From the NCBI RefSeq assembly GCF_003001815.1, contig NZ_PVMZ01000026.1, positions 1 through 64,000 of the forward strand: a DNA stretch of 64,000 bases. The letters run 5' to 3'. Below are positions 44,290 to 51,935 of this stretch, one piece after another. The notes under the pieces are model-generated. The model was not told the origin of the DNA and searched no databases. It saw only the letters and a program-made list of their open reading frames with translations. How positions within the stretch are numbered: the stretch's first letter is position 1; the number at the start of each line of letters is the position of its first letter. This DNA comes from Actinoplanes italicus. GTDB taxonomy: Bacteria > Actinomycetota > Actinomycetes > Mycobacteriales > Micromonosporaceae. Made by a program: the position numbers and the translations under genes.

Positions 44290-44430
44290 GCAAATTCCAC
44301 CCGAGCAAAGCCCGACGCGGCCTGAGCAAAGCCCGACACGCGGCCCGAGCAAAGGCGGACACGCGGCCCGAGCAAAGGTGCGTGTGTCCCGAGCAAAAGG
44401 CGGATGGGCCACCCAAGCAAAGGGCGGCGT
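44286..44430. repeat. GAGCAAA array starting at the eccE stop
   Basis: GAGCAAA (one AAGCAAA) occurs at 44288, 44303, 44324, 44347, 44370, 44391 and 44414, mostly every 21-24 bases, with CCCGACACGCGGCC-like spacers. The first overlaps the eccE TGA. Part of a 332-base gap (44290-44621) with no other feature; weaker copies continue to 44515. Confidence 0.7.
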
Positions 44431-44621
44431 ACGGCACAGCCGGAATCGGGCGGCCGGTCCAAGCGGAGGCCCGGCGGCCAGCCCGAGCAACAACTGGACG
44501 GGCGACCTGAGCCAAGGCCGGACAGCCCGGGCGGGCGGGAGCGGAACCCGTGACTTGATCCTTAACTCCGGCATAGATCTCACAAAGATCGCGGGGTGTC
44601 GTTTCCACTGGTGGACGGGCC

Positions 44622-45014
44622 ATGGCACCATTCCCGGCCATGGGCATCCTCATCCGGCTGGTGATCACGGCCGTTTCGCTGTGGATCGCGACTCTGGTCA
44701 TCGACGGCATCGATCTGACCGCCGAGTCCACCACGACCAAGGTGGGCACGCTGCTCGCCGTCGCGGTGATCTTCGGGCTGGTCAACGCGGTTCTGCGGCC
44801 GATCATCAAGACCATCGGCTGCGGTCTGTACGTGTTCACGCTCGGCTTGGTCGCGATTCTGGTCAACGGCCTGCTCCTGCTCCTGACGAGCTGGATCGCC
44901 GACAAGCTGGACCTGGCGTTTCACGTGGACGGCGTCCTGCCGGCGGTTCTCGGCGCGCTGCTCGTCGGCATCGTGAGCTGGCTGCTGAACATGCTGGTCC
45001 CCGACAACGACTGA
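44622..45014 (+). CDS. Small membrane protein, phage holin-4 family
   Basis: 130 residues, or 124 if ATG 44640 is used; GGTGGA precedes 44622. Four hydrophobic helices with the pair NAVLRPIIKTIG characteristic of the Phage_holin_4_2 / mycobacterial membrane protein family. Despite the name it is a common chromosomal membrane protein of unknown role. Its last codons (PDND) and stop are repeated in the array that follows. Confidence 0.8.
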   Translation: MAPFPAMGILIRLVITAVSLWIATLVIDGIDLTAESTTTKVGTLLAVAVIFGLVNAVLRPIIKTIGCGLYVFTLGLVAILVNGLLLLLTSWIADKLDLAFHVDGVLPAVLGALLVGIVSWLLNMLVPDND

Positions 45015-45187
45015 CAGCGTCCCGACAACGACTGACCGCGTCTCGGCAACGACTGACCGCGTCTCGGCAACGACTGACAGCGTCTCGGCAACGACTGACA
45101 GCGCCCCGACACCGGCTGACGGTGTCCCGGCAACCGGTGGACGGTGTCCCGGCAACCGCTGACAGCGTTACGACGACGACTGACACG
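45002..45187. repeat. 21-bp tandem array repeating the gene 3' end with stops in frame
   Basis: About eight more units follow the stop at 45012-45014. TGA recurs at 45033, 45054, 45075, 45096 and 45117, exactly 21 bases apart and in frame; the next site is changed to TGG, and the last two TGA are one base out. Units decode as (Q/P)R(P/L)(D/G)ND-stop. Confidence 0.85.
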
Positions 45188-45267
45188 CTGTGAATGCAGG
45201 CCAGTGAGGCGGAATTGGCCTCGTGACCTGCTTCATATTCGCAAGGACCGGATCACGCTCACCCCCT

Positions 45268-45273
45268 TACCGT
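45268..45273 (+). promoter_or_regulatory. -10 box for rarD
   Basis: TACCGT six bases before ATG 45280, supporting that start over the frame from 45223. Confidence 0.5.
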
Positions 45274-45279
45274 AGGGGC

Positions 45280-46188
45280 ATGAGCGACGAGCGGCGCGGG
45301 TACGTGTACGGCCTCACGGCGTACGTCATGTGGGGTTTCTTCCCCATCTACTTCAAGCACCTGCGCCCGTCCCCGCCGCTCGAGATCCTGGCGCACCGCG
45401 TCGTCTGGTCGGTCGTCTTCGTGGCCCTGCTACTGGCCGTGGCCCGCAACTGGCGATTTCTGGGACGCCTCGTCCGTACGCCCAGGCTGCTCGGTGGCGT
45501 TTCTCTAGCCGCGCTGCTGATTGCGATCAACTGGGGCACCTACATCTACGGGGTGAACTCGTCTCGGGTCGTGGAGACGGCGCTCGGCTACTTCATCACC
45601 CCGCTGCTCGTCATCGTGCTCGGTGTGACAGTGCTGGGTGAACGGCTCCGCCCGCTGCAGTGGACGGCCGTCGGGATCGGCGGTCTGGCCGTGGCGATCC
45701 TGACCATCGACTACGGACGTCTGCCGTACATCGCTCTGATCCTGGCGGCATCGTTCGGCTGCTACGGCCTGATCAAGAAGCGGATGTCCCTGCCGCCGGC
45801 GGAGGGCCTGTTCGTCGAGTCGGCTGTGCTCCTGCTGCCCGCGCTGGCGTTCCTGACCTGGCTCAACCTGACCGGTGGCGCCGAGTTCGGCCACGTCTCG
45901 GTGCTGCACACGGTGCTGATGCTGATCGCCGGCGTGCTGACCGCGATCCCGTTGCTGCTGTTCGCCGGTGCCGCCAACCGGGTGCCGCTGGCCGGTCTCG
46001 GCATCCTGCAGTACGTGGCCCCGATCCTGCAGCTGGCCGTCGGTCTGCTCATCTACCACGAGCCGATGCCGCCGGCCCGTCTCGCCGGTTTCGGCCTGGT
46101 CTGGCTGGCTCTGATCGTCTTCACCGCCGACGGCATCCGCAGCGCCCGAGCCTCGGCCCGGATCCGCGCGGCGGCGGTCACGGCTTAG
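45280..46188 (+). CDS. rarD: RarD-like EamA-family transporter
   Basis: 302 residues and ten membrane helices, the length of RarD proteins. The N-terminal signature GLTAYVMWGFFPIYFKHL and HRVVWSVVF matches RarD, and NWGTYIYGVNSSRVVETALGYFITPL the second helix group. Two EamA halves face each other. Family members export small metabolites; RarD was named from chloramphenicol sensitivity, with substrate unknown. Leaderless, single gene, ending near a 51-bp palindrome. Confidence 0.85.
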   Translation: MSDERRGYVYGLTAYVMWGFFPIYFKHLRPSPPLEILAHRVVWSVVFVALLLAVARNWRFLGRLVRTPRLLGGVSLAALLIAINWGTYIYGVNSSRVVETALGYFITPLLVIVLGVTVLGERLRPLQWTAVGIGGLAVAILTIDYGRLPYIALILAASFGCYGLIKKRMSLPPAEGLFVESAVLLLPALAFLTWLNLTGGAEFGHVSVLHTVLMLIAGVLTAIPLLLFAGAANRVPLAGLGILQYVAPILQLAVGLLIYHEPMPPARLAGFGLVWLALIVFTADGIRSARASARIRAAAVTA

Positions 46189-46214
46189 GCCGCATCCCGC
46201 TGTTCGATCGGCCA

Positions 46215-46265
46215 GCTGTGCCTCGCGCACCCTTCCCGGGCCGGGAAGGGTGCGCGAGGCACAGC
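46215..46265. terminator. 51-bp perfect palindrome between convergent genes
   Basis: 25-bp arms 46215-46239 and 46241-46265 around one central base. No U tract follows. It can terminate transcription from either side; it also contains block 1 of the dispersed repeat. Confidence 0.6.
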
Positions 46266-46299
46266 CAGCCTCAAACCGGCCAGGATGATCGTCCAGCAC
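46226..46299. repeat. Dispersed intergenic repeat, copy 2
   Basis: Blocks 46226-46248 and 46284-46299 match 37251-37273 and 37312-37327. Here block 1 is part of the palindrome. Confidence 0.65.
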
Positions 46300-46451
46300 A
46301 GCAATGTCGCGGTTGTCGAGACCTGACGCACCCACGCGCGCCTGATGCCGGGATCAGCCACGACCTCACGCACACCCCGGTCGAGAAGATCTGGCCGAGC
46401 CACGAAATGGCACTAAGAATCCCCAGGGCTGAGATGCGGCCGGCGGAGTCT

Positions 46452-47120
46452 CTAGCTCGGCGGCTCGTAGACGAGCATCACCTTGTCGTCGGAGCGGACG
46501 AGTTCGAGCCGCGACAGGCTGCCCTCGGTGAAGTGTGTGGCGGCCGGCAGCAGGAACTGCTTGCCCGGCTGCGCCAGCCATGACCCGAGCTGCTCGGTCT
46601 GTTCGTCGGGGCCGTAGGCGACCAGCCGGAAGGTGTACGGCTTGGCCGTCGGCGAGTAGCTGCACTCCATCTCGACCCGGCTACCGGCTCCGGTGCTGGT
46701 GATCCGGACGGTGGCCGAGATCGGCGATCCTGGGTCGATCCGCGTCATGGCGACCGCGGGCCCGGGTGGTGGCGCGGTCGTCTCACCCGCGGTCAACCCC
46801 CAGTACGCCAGCCCGCCTCCGATGGCCAGGAACAGCACGAGCGCCGCGATCGAGCTGACGATCCGGATCGGGCGGGCCCGCACCTTCTTCAGGGATGGCG
46901 CGTGCGCCGGCCGTGACAGCGACGACAGACTGGGGTCGAGCAGTTTGGCGAACTCGTCCGCGTCGAGCCGGTCGAGCATGTCCGGCACGAGCGCCAGATC
47001 GGCCACCGCCTCACGACAGAACGAGCATGTAGCCAGGTGTCGTTCGTACGCGGCCCGCTCTATCGGCGACAGCGCGCCGAGGACGTAGGCGGCGTCGTCG
47101 TGCCCGTCCTCGCATCGCAT
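46452..47120 (-). CDS. ZAS-type anti-sigma factor, RslA-like
   Basis: 222 residues from ATG 47120 (GGAGG upstream). The N-terminal zinc-binding anti-sigma domain has DAAYVLGALS and His28-x3-Cys32-x2-Cys35, close to RslA (anti-SigL) proteins. A membrane helix follows at about 85-110 (IVSSIAALVLFLAIGGG), then an extracytoplasmic domain of about 110 residues. It would bind an ECF sigma factor at the membrane. No sigma gene is next to it in this window, which is unusual for this family. Confidence 0.85.
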   Translation of the reverse strand: MRCEDGHDDAAYVLGALSPIERAAYERHLATCSFCREAVADLALVPDMLDRLDADEFAKLLDPSLSSLSRPAHAPSLKKVRARPIRIVSSIAALVLFLAIGGGLAYWGLTAGETTAPPPGPAVAMTRIDPGSPISATVRITSTGAGSRVEMECSYSPTAKPYTFRLVAYGPDEQTEQLGSWLAQPGKQFLLPAATHFTEGSLSRLELVRSDDKVMLVYEPPS

Positions 47121-47158
47121 CCGTACCGCCTCCAACCGGGTTGCTGCTCCCGGTCTGT

Positions 47159-47186
47159 GTTACGCGGCATCGGGCTCTAAGGTTCA
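47159..47186 (-). promoter_or_regulatory. ECF-type promoter before the anti-sigma gene
   Basis: Minus strand TGAACC (complement of 47181-47186), 16 bases, CGTAAC (complement of 47159-47164). It resembles the SigL-type TGAACC-N16-18-CGT consensus, and fits autoregulation of an RslA-like gene. Confidence 0.5.
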
Positions 47187-47248
47187 ACGAATCATTAAAG
47201 CCCCACGTCAAGCCGTGGCGGCCTGGATCCGGAGAGCGACCACCCCGT

Positions 47249-48043
47249 TCAGGCGGTCGCCGACTCCCCTCCGGACAGGGCTTCCGCCACGTTCCGGGCG
47301 GCTGCGGTGAGCTTGGCCCGGACCACTCGTGCCGAGGTCAGCATCTCTGCGGCCGGCATGGAGCAGGCGAGAACGAGGCGTCTTTCCATGTCCCGGTCGG
47401 CGACGACGACCACGGCGGCGGACGCCAGGCCCTGCCGGAACTGTCCCATCTCGATCTGCATGCCGCGCCGCTCGCCGGCGGCCAGATCGGCCTCGAGCGC
47501 CTCGGGTGTGGTCAGGGTGGCGGGGGTGAAGGCCCGCATCCCGTAGTCGCGTAGATAGCGTGACCGCTGGTCGGGAGTGAGGGTGGCGAGCAGCGCCTTG
47601 CCGAGCGCGGTGGCGTGTCCGCCCTCGTCGAAACCGGGCGCCACGTCGTCCATGAACGGGGACCGGGCGCCCTCGGCGGACGCGGTGACGGCTATCCGGC
47701 CACCGACGAACCGGCCCAGGTAATGGCTGTATCCACTGTCGACGGCCGCCCGGCGCAGCGCCTCACCGACCGCGGGCGGGCCGCGGAATGCCGAGACCAG
47801 TTCGCGATACCGATCGGCGATCTCGAGCCCGACGATGTACGTGCCGTCCTCACGACGGATCACGTAGCCCTCGTAGGCGAGGGTCCGGACGAGGTGATAG
47901 GTCGTCGCGACGGTCAACTCGCATCTGCGGGCGATCTGCTTCACGGTCAGCCCGCGTGGAGCCCGGCCCACGGACTCCAGCACACGCAGGGCACGCGACA
48001 CGCTCCGGATGAGATCTGACGGCTCCGCTAGGGGGTCACGCAC
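47249..48043 (-). CDS. IclR-family transcriptional regulator
   Basis: 264 residues from GTG 48043, with GGAGGT at a good distance. N-terminal winged helix (RALRVLESVGRAPRGLTVKQ, TVATTYHLVRTLAYEGYV) and C-terminal effector domain (GGHATALGKALLATL). The family usually regulates catabolic or uptake genes in response to small metabolites. No target is obvious beside it; a CATATG-centred site just upstream may be autoregulatory. The frame to 48082 lacks a ribosome site. Confidence 0.85.
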   Translation of the reverse strand: MRDPLAEPSDLIRSVSRALRVLESVGRAPRGLTVKQIARRCELTVATTYHLVRTLAYEGYVIRREDGTYIVGLEIADRYRELVSAFRGPPAVGEALRRAAVDSGYSHYLGRFVGGRIAVTASAEGARSPFMDDVAPGFDEGGHATALGKALLATLTPDQRSRYLRDYGMRAFTPATLTTPEALEADLAAGERRGMQIEMGQFRQGLASAAVVVVADRDMERRLVLACSMPAAEMLTSARVVRAKLTAAARNVAEALSGGESATA

Positions 48044-48265
48044 AGCTACCTCCGAGGCCAGGGACTTACACCATATGAACAATCGGCCTCGGAAGGAATG
48101 CCAAACGGAAGTGGATCACGATCGATTTACACAGCGCGTGTGATCAATGGGACTGTCCGCATCGAGACGAGAGTGAGCAAGCCCACACAACATCGACTCC
48201 ACCAGCGCAAACGCCTGAAGCGCGTACCACGGTGGAGTTTGGTTCGATATCCGTCTTCCCGGTGC

Positions 48266-49294
48266 TCAGCCTGTGCGGTCGGCGATGAAGTCGCAGAGCG
48301 CCTCCATCGTCCGCCGCGCCTCGCCGGTGGGCAGCTGCGCCAGACGGGCCCGGGCATCCTCGGCGTACGACCGCACGGTCTCGCGGGCCCGCTTGAGCGC
48401 CGCCGACTCCCGCAGCAACGTCAGCGCCTCGGCGTGCAGGTCGTCGTCGGTGATCGGGCCGGCCGACAGCAGCTCACGCAGCCGGACCGCGGAGGCGTCG
48501 GTGTCGTCGCCGGACAGCGCGTAGAGCACCGGCAGCGTCGGGATGCCCTCACGCAGATCGGTGCCGGGGGTCTTGCCGGATTGCACTGACTCGCTCGCGA
48601 TGTCCAGAAGGTCGTCGGAGAGCTGGAAGGCGATGCCGATCGCCTCGCCGTAACCCGCCAGCGCCTCCACGAACTCGGGCCGGGCGCCGGAGAAGAGACC
48701 GCCGAACCGGGCCGCCGTCGCGATCAGCGAGGCCGTCTTCTCGGTGATGACGTGCAGGTGGTGCTCGATCGGATCGGTGCCGCGCGGGCCGACCGTCTCG
48801 GCGATCTGACCGTGCACCAGCCGCGCGAAAGTCTGCGCCTGCAGGTGTACCGCCTCGGTGCCGAGCGTCGCGGCCAGATCGGCGGCCTGGGCGAAGAGGT
48901 AGTCGCCGACCAGGATGGCCACCGAGTTGCCCCAGCGTGCGTTCGCACTCGGCGCCCCACGCCGGACCAGGGCCTCGTCCATGACGTCGTCGTGGTAGAG
49001 GGTCGCCAGGTGGGTCAGCTCGACCACGTTCGCCGCGTCGACGACCTGGGGCGACGACGGATCCCCGAACTGTGCCCCGAGCGCGACGAGCAGCGGCCGG
49101 AACCGCTTGCCCCCTGCGTCGGCCAGATGCCGGGCGGCCTCGGCCACCAGAGGATCGGCGCTGGCCACATGTCCGCGGAGGGCAACCTCCACGGCGGCCA
49201 GCGTCGCAGACACCGACTCGTCCATCGCGGGATCGACGTCGAGGCCCAGCGATGACAGCGCGAGTTCGCGCGGGGTCAGATCACCGGTGCTCAC
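48266..49294 (-). CDS. Polyprenyl diphosphate synthase
   Basis: 342 residues from GTG 49294. First Asp-rich motif HDDVMDEA and second SDDLLDIAS are intact, with GGKRFRPLLVALGA the substrate-binding Lys/Arg. It elongates isoprenyl diphosphates; beside a complex I operon it most likely makes the menaquinone side chain, but chain length cannot be read from this. The short GTG start follows AAGGTGA; upstream extension to 49630 is not family-like. Confidence 0.9.
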   Translation of the reverse strand: MSTGDLTPRELALSSLGLDVDPAMDESVSATLAAVEVALRGHVASADPLVAEAARHLADAGGKRFRPLLVALGAQFGDPSSPQVVDAANVVELTHLATLYHDDVMDEALVRRGAPSANARWGNSVAILVGDYLFAQAADLAATLGTEAVHLQAQTFARLVHGQIAETVGPRGTDPIEHHLHVITEKTASLIATAARFGGLFSGARPEFVEALAGYGEAIGIAFQLSDDLLDIASESVQSGKTPGTDLREGIPTLPVLYALSGDDTDASAVRLRELLSAGPITDDDLHAEALTLLRESAALKRARETVRSYAEDARARLAQLPTGEARRTMEALCDFIADRTG

Positions 49295-49383
49295 CACGCT
49301 TTCACCTTGCCATACCGGTCTGTCGCATTCAGTCCCAGGGTGGCACGCGACAAGATCAAAAATCCGACACCTGCGGTACGGCC

Positions 49384-50304
49384 TCAGCCGCGCGCCCGGA
49401 CACGGGAGCGGATCGCCCGGTACTCGGCCCACGGAACGGCCGGACGGGCCAGCTGACGGCGTTCCAGGTACCGCTTCGTGGCGGCCTTGGTCTCCCGCAG
49501 GATACGGATCTGGTCCCGCGCACCGCCCCTGTGCCGCGCTCCCGGCTCGACCAGGCGGTCCGGCATGAGCACCCAGCCGTCCCCGTCGGCGACGAGTTCG
49601 CCCCGCACGCTCGCGTTGTAGAGATTCCACAGCTTGTCGTCGTGCCGATGCACCAACAGCCCGGCCGGCCCGGCGGCGACCGGCACGCCGGCCGGTACCT
49701 CGACCCGGTATCCGGCCGGTGTCGCGGTCACCGTGGTCCGCAGCAGCACGGGCGCGCCGGCTTCGTCCACCGCGGTCAGCACCACCGAGTCGAAGGTGTC
49801 CAGAACCTCGGCGCCGAGGAGGCCGCTGTCCGCCAGTGAGGCGCCGGACCGGACCGGCAGCGGACGCTCGACGATCTCGGTCGGGGTGACCGTGATCTTC
49901 AGGCGCATGTAATAGAAATCGGTCATCAGGTTCATCGGCCAGTCCAGGTAGGACTGCGAGTGGGGCTGCCGCTCCAGGAGCAGCTCCCAGAGCGCCGCCA
50001 GATCGCCGTCGGGTCGCACGTGGACCTCGTCCGGGCAGATCGCCTCACCCCGTACCAGAATCTGCTCCGGTTGCGGCAGACCGCTCGCTGTGGGGTTGGA
50101 GAAGAGCAGTGCCACCCGGCCGTCCCGGCGGACGTTGAAGGCCTTCTGCGGGTAACCGAGAGACGTGGTGAGCAGGATCGTCCCGTCCGGCCGGACCAGA
50201 CCGGAGGTCGGCCAGGCAACCGGCGAACCGCTCTTGGTCAGTGTCGCGAACTCACAGGTCCGGTAGGCCTGAAGGGTCTCGTTCAAAACGGTCGGGTCAG
50301 ACAC
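49384..50304 (-). CDS. PNPOx-like (split-barrel) flavin-binding family protein
   Basis: 306 residues from GTG 50304. N-terminal split-barrel domain of pyridoxamine 5'-phosphate oxidase type (FATLTKSGSPVAWPTSG, TSLGYPQKAFNVRRDGRVALL), as in F420- or FMN-dependent reductases. The C-terminal half (about 160-300) is less familiar. The reaction is unknown. A -10 box six bases upstream implies a leaderless transcript. Same direction as the nuo operon but separated from it by a terminator. Confidence 0.7.
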   Translation of the reverse strand: MSDPTVLNETLQAYRTCEFATLTKSGSPVAWPTSGLVRPDGTILLTTSLGYPQKAFNVRRDGRVALLFSNPTASGLPQPEQILVRGEAICPDEVHVRPDGDLAALWELLLERQPHSQSYLDWPMNLMTDFYYMRLKITVTPTEIVERPLPVRSGASLADSGLLGAEVLDTFDSVVLTAVDEAGAPVLLRTTVTATPAGYRVEVPAGVPVAAGPAGLLVHRHDDKLWNLYNASVRGELVADGDGWVLMPDRLVEPGARHRGGARDQIRILRETKAATKRYLERRQLARPAVPWAEYRAIRSRVRARG

Positions 50305-50310
50305 GCGGCG

Positions 50311-50316
50311 AGCATA
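50311..50316 (-). promoter_or_regulatory. -10 box for the PNPOx-like gene
   Basis: TATGCT on the minus strand, six bases before GTG 50304. Confidence 0.5.
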
Positions 50317-50357
50317 GACGCGCATCATCGACAACCGGTGAACGCCCCTCCCACGAC

Positions 50358-50385
50358 GAAGGCCCCGGCGATCGCCGGGGCCTTC
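50358..50385. terminator. Terminator of the nuo operon
   Basis: A perfect 28-bp palindrome (14-bp arms, loop by unpairing at the centre), 16 bases past the nuoN stop. Confidence 0.8.
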
Positions 50386-50400
50386 ACGCACTGATCAGAA

Positions 50401-51933
50401 TCAGCGGACGAACTCTGCCGCCTGTTGGGTCAACTCGATCAGCGGAGCCGGGGCGACACCGAGCGCCACCGTCACGATCAGGCCCAGAGCGAGCACCGCC
50501 GAGGTGAGGAAGCCCGGGATGGAGACGGCCGGGGTCGTCTCGCCCGGCTCGGACAGCCACATCAGCACGACGACCCGCAGGTACGGGAACGCCAGCAGCA
50601 TGCTCGTGATGACGCCGAAGATCACCAGCCAGGTCTGCCCGCCGTCGACGGCAGCGCCGAAGACCGCGAACTTGCTGGTGAAGCCGCTGGTCAGCGGGAT
50701 ACCCGCGAAGGCGAGCAGGATGAAGGTGAAGATGCCGGCGAGCAGCGGGCTCTTCCGGCCGATACCGGCCCACCGGGACAGGTGGGTGGCCTCGCCGTCC
50801 GAGTCGCGCACCAGGCTGATGATCGCGAACGCCGCGAGCACCGAGAACCCGTACGCCACCAGGTAGAACATCGTGCTGCTGAGGCCGTCCGGGTTGAGCG
50901 CGAGGACACCGACCATCAGGTAGCCGGCGTTCGCGATCGACGAGTAGGCCAACAGGCGCTTCAGGTCCGTCTGGGTGACCGCCAGGATGGCGCCGACGAA
51001 CATGGTGAGCACCGCGATGCCGCCGAGGATCGGCTGGAAGTCCCAGCGAACGCCCTCGAAGGCCACGTAGAGCACCCGCAGGAGGGCCCCGAACGCGGCG
51101 ACCTTGGTGCAGGCCGCCATGAACGCGGTGATCGGCGTCGGCGCGCCCTGGTAGACGTCAGGCGTCCAGACGTGGAACGGCGCCAGCGCGGCCTTGAAGA
51201 GCAGACCGATCGAGATCAGGCCCAGGCCCGCGTAGAGCAGCACGGGGCTGCGCTGCGGGTTGGAGACCGCCTCGTGCACCACGCTCAGCTGGATCCCGCC
51301 GGCGTAGCCGTAGACGAAGGCCACCCCGAACAGGAAGAACGCCGAGGCGTACGAGCCGAGCAGGAAGTACTTGAGCGCGGCCTCCTGGCTGAGCAGGCGC
51401 CGGCGGCGGGCCAGCGCGCACAGCAGGTACAGCGGCAGCGAGAAGACCTCCAGCGCCACGAACATGGTCAGCAGGTCGTTCGCCGCCACGAACAGGAGCA
51501 TGCCGCCGAGCGCGAAGACGCTGAGCGGGTACACCTCGGTGGCGCCCGGCTGTCCACTGGCCTGCTGGGCGTCCTTCTGCGAGCCGACGGTGATCGCCGC
51601 CTGCGAGACGAACGCGCCGCCCTGCTCGATCGTGCGGTCGCCGATCAGCAGCAGCGACACCCCGCCGAGCACCAGGATCGAGCCCTGCAGGAACAGGGTC
51701 GGGCCGTCAACGGCGACCGAGCCGCCGATGGTGACGGTCCGGGTTCCGCGCTCCATGATCACCGCGACCAGGGAGGCGACGACGGCGATCAGGGCCAGCG
51801 ACAGCTGGACCACGTTACGCGCCCGCCGCGGCACCGCTACCTCGACGAGGACGCCGAGGCAGGCCGCACCGAAGAGGATCAGCATCGGCAGCAGTGCCCC
51901 GTAGTCGATCGGGGGCAGTTTCAGGGGATCCAT
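50401..51933 (-). CDS. nuoN: NADH-quinone oxidoreductase subunit N
   Basis: 510 residues, 14 membrane helices, one of the three antiporter-like proton channels of complex I. The typical Lys-containing helices (FHVWTPDVYQGAPTPITAF) and the C-terminal Pro-rich end are present. Last gene of the nuo operon; ATG 51933 lies two bases from the nuoM stop. Confidence 0.95.
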   Translation of the reverse strand: MDPLKLPPIDYGALLPMLILFGAACLGVLVEVAVPRRARNVVQLSLALIAVVASLVAVIMERGTRTVTIGGSVAVDGPTLFLQGSILVLGGVSLLLIGDRTIEQGGAFVSQAAITVGSQKDAQQASGQPGATEVYPLSVFALGGMLLFVAANDLLTMFVALEVFSLPLYLLCALARRRRLLSQEAALKYFLLGSYASAFFLFGVAFVYGYAGGIQLSVVHEAVSNPQRSPVLLYAGLGLISIGLLFKAALAPFHVWTPDVYQGAPTPITAFMAACTKVAAFGALLRVLYVAFEGVRWDFQPILGGIAVLTMFVGAILAVTQTDLKRLLAYSSIANAGYLMVGVLALNPDGLSSTMFYLVAYGFSVLAAFAIISLVRDSDGEATHLSRWAGIGRKSPLLAGIFTFILLAFAGIPLTSGFTSKFAVFGAAVDGGQTWLVIFGVITSMLLAFPYLRVVVLMWLSEPGETTPAVSIPGFLTSAVLALGLIVTVALGVAPAPLIELTQQAAEFVR

Positions 51934-51935
51934 GG

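Noticed and set aside
45002..45187. CRISPR or attachment-site array
   Set aside because: Direct adjacency of 21-bp units with no spacers, and no integrase nearby.
48061..48090. IclR operator around a CATATG
   Set aside because: Only one half of a possible palindrome is clear; left as a remark in the IclR entry.
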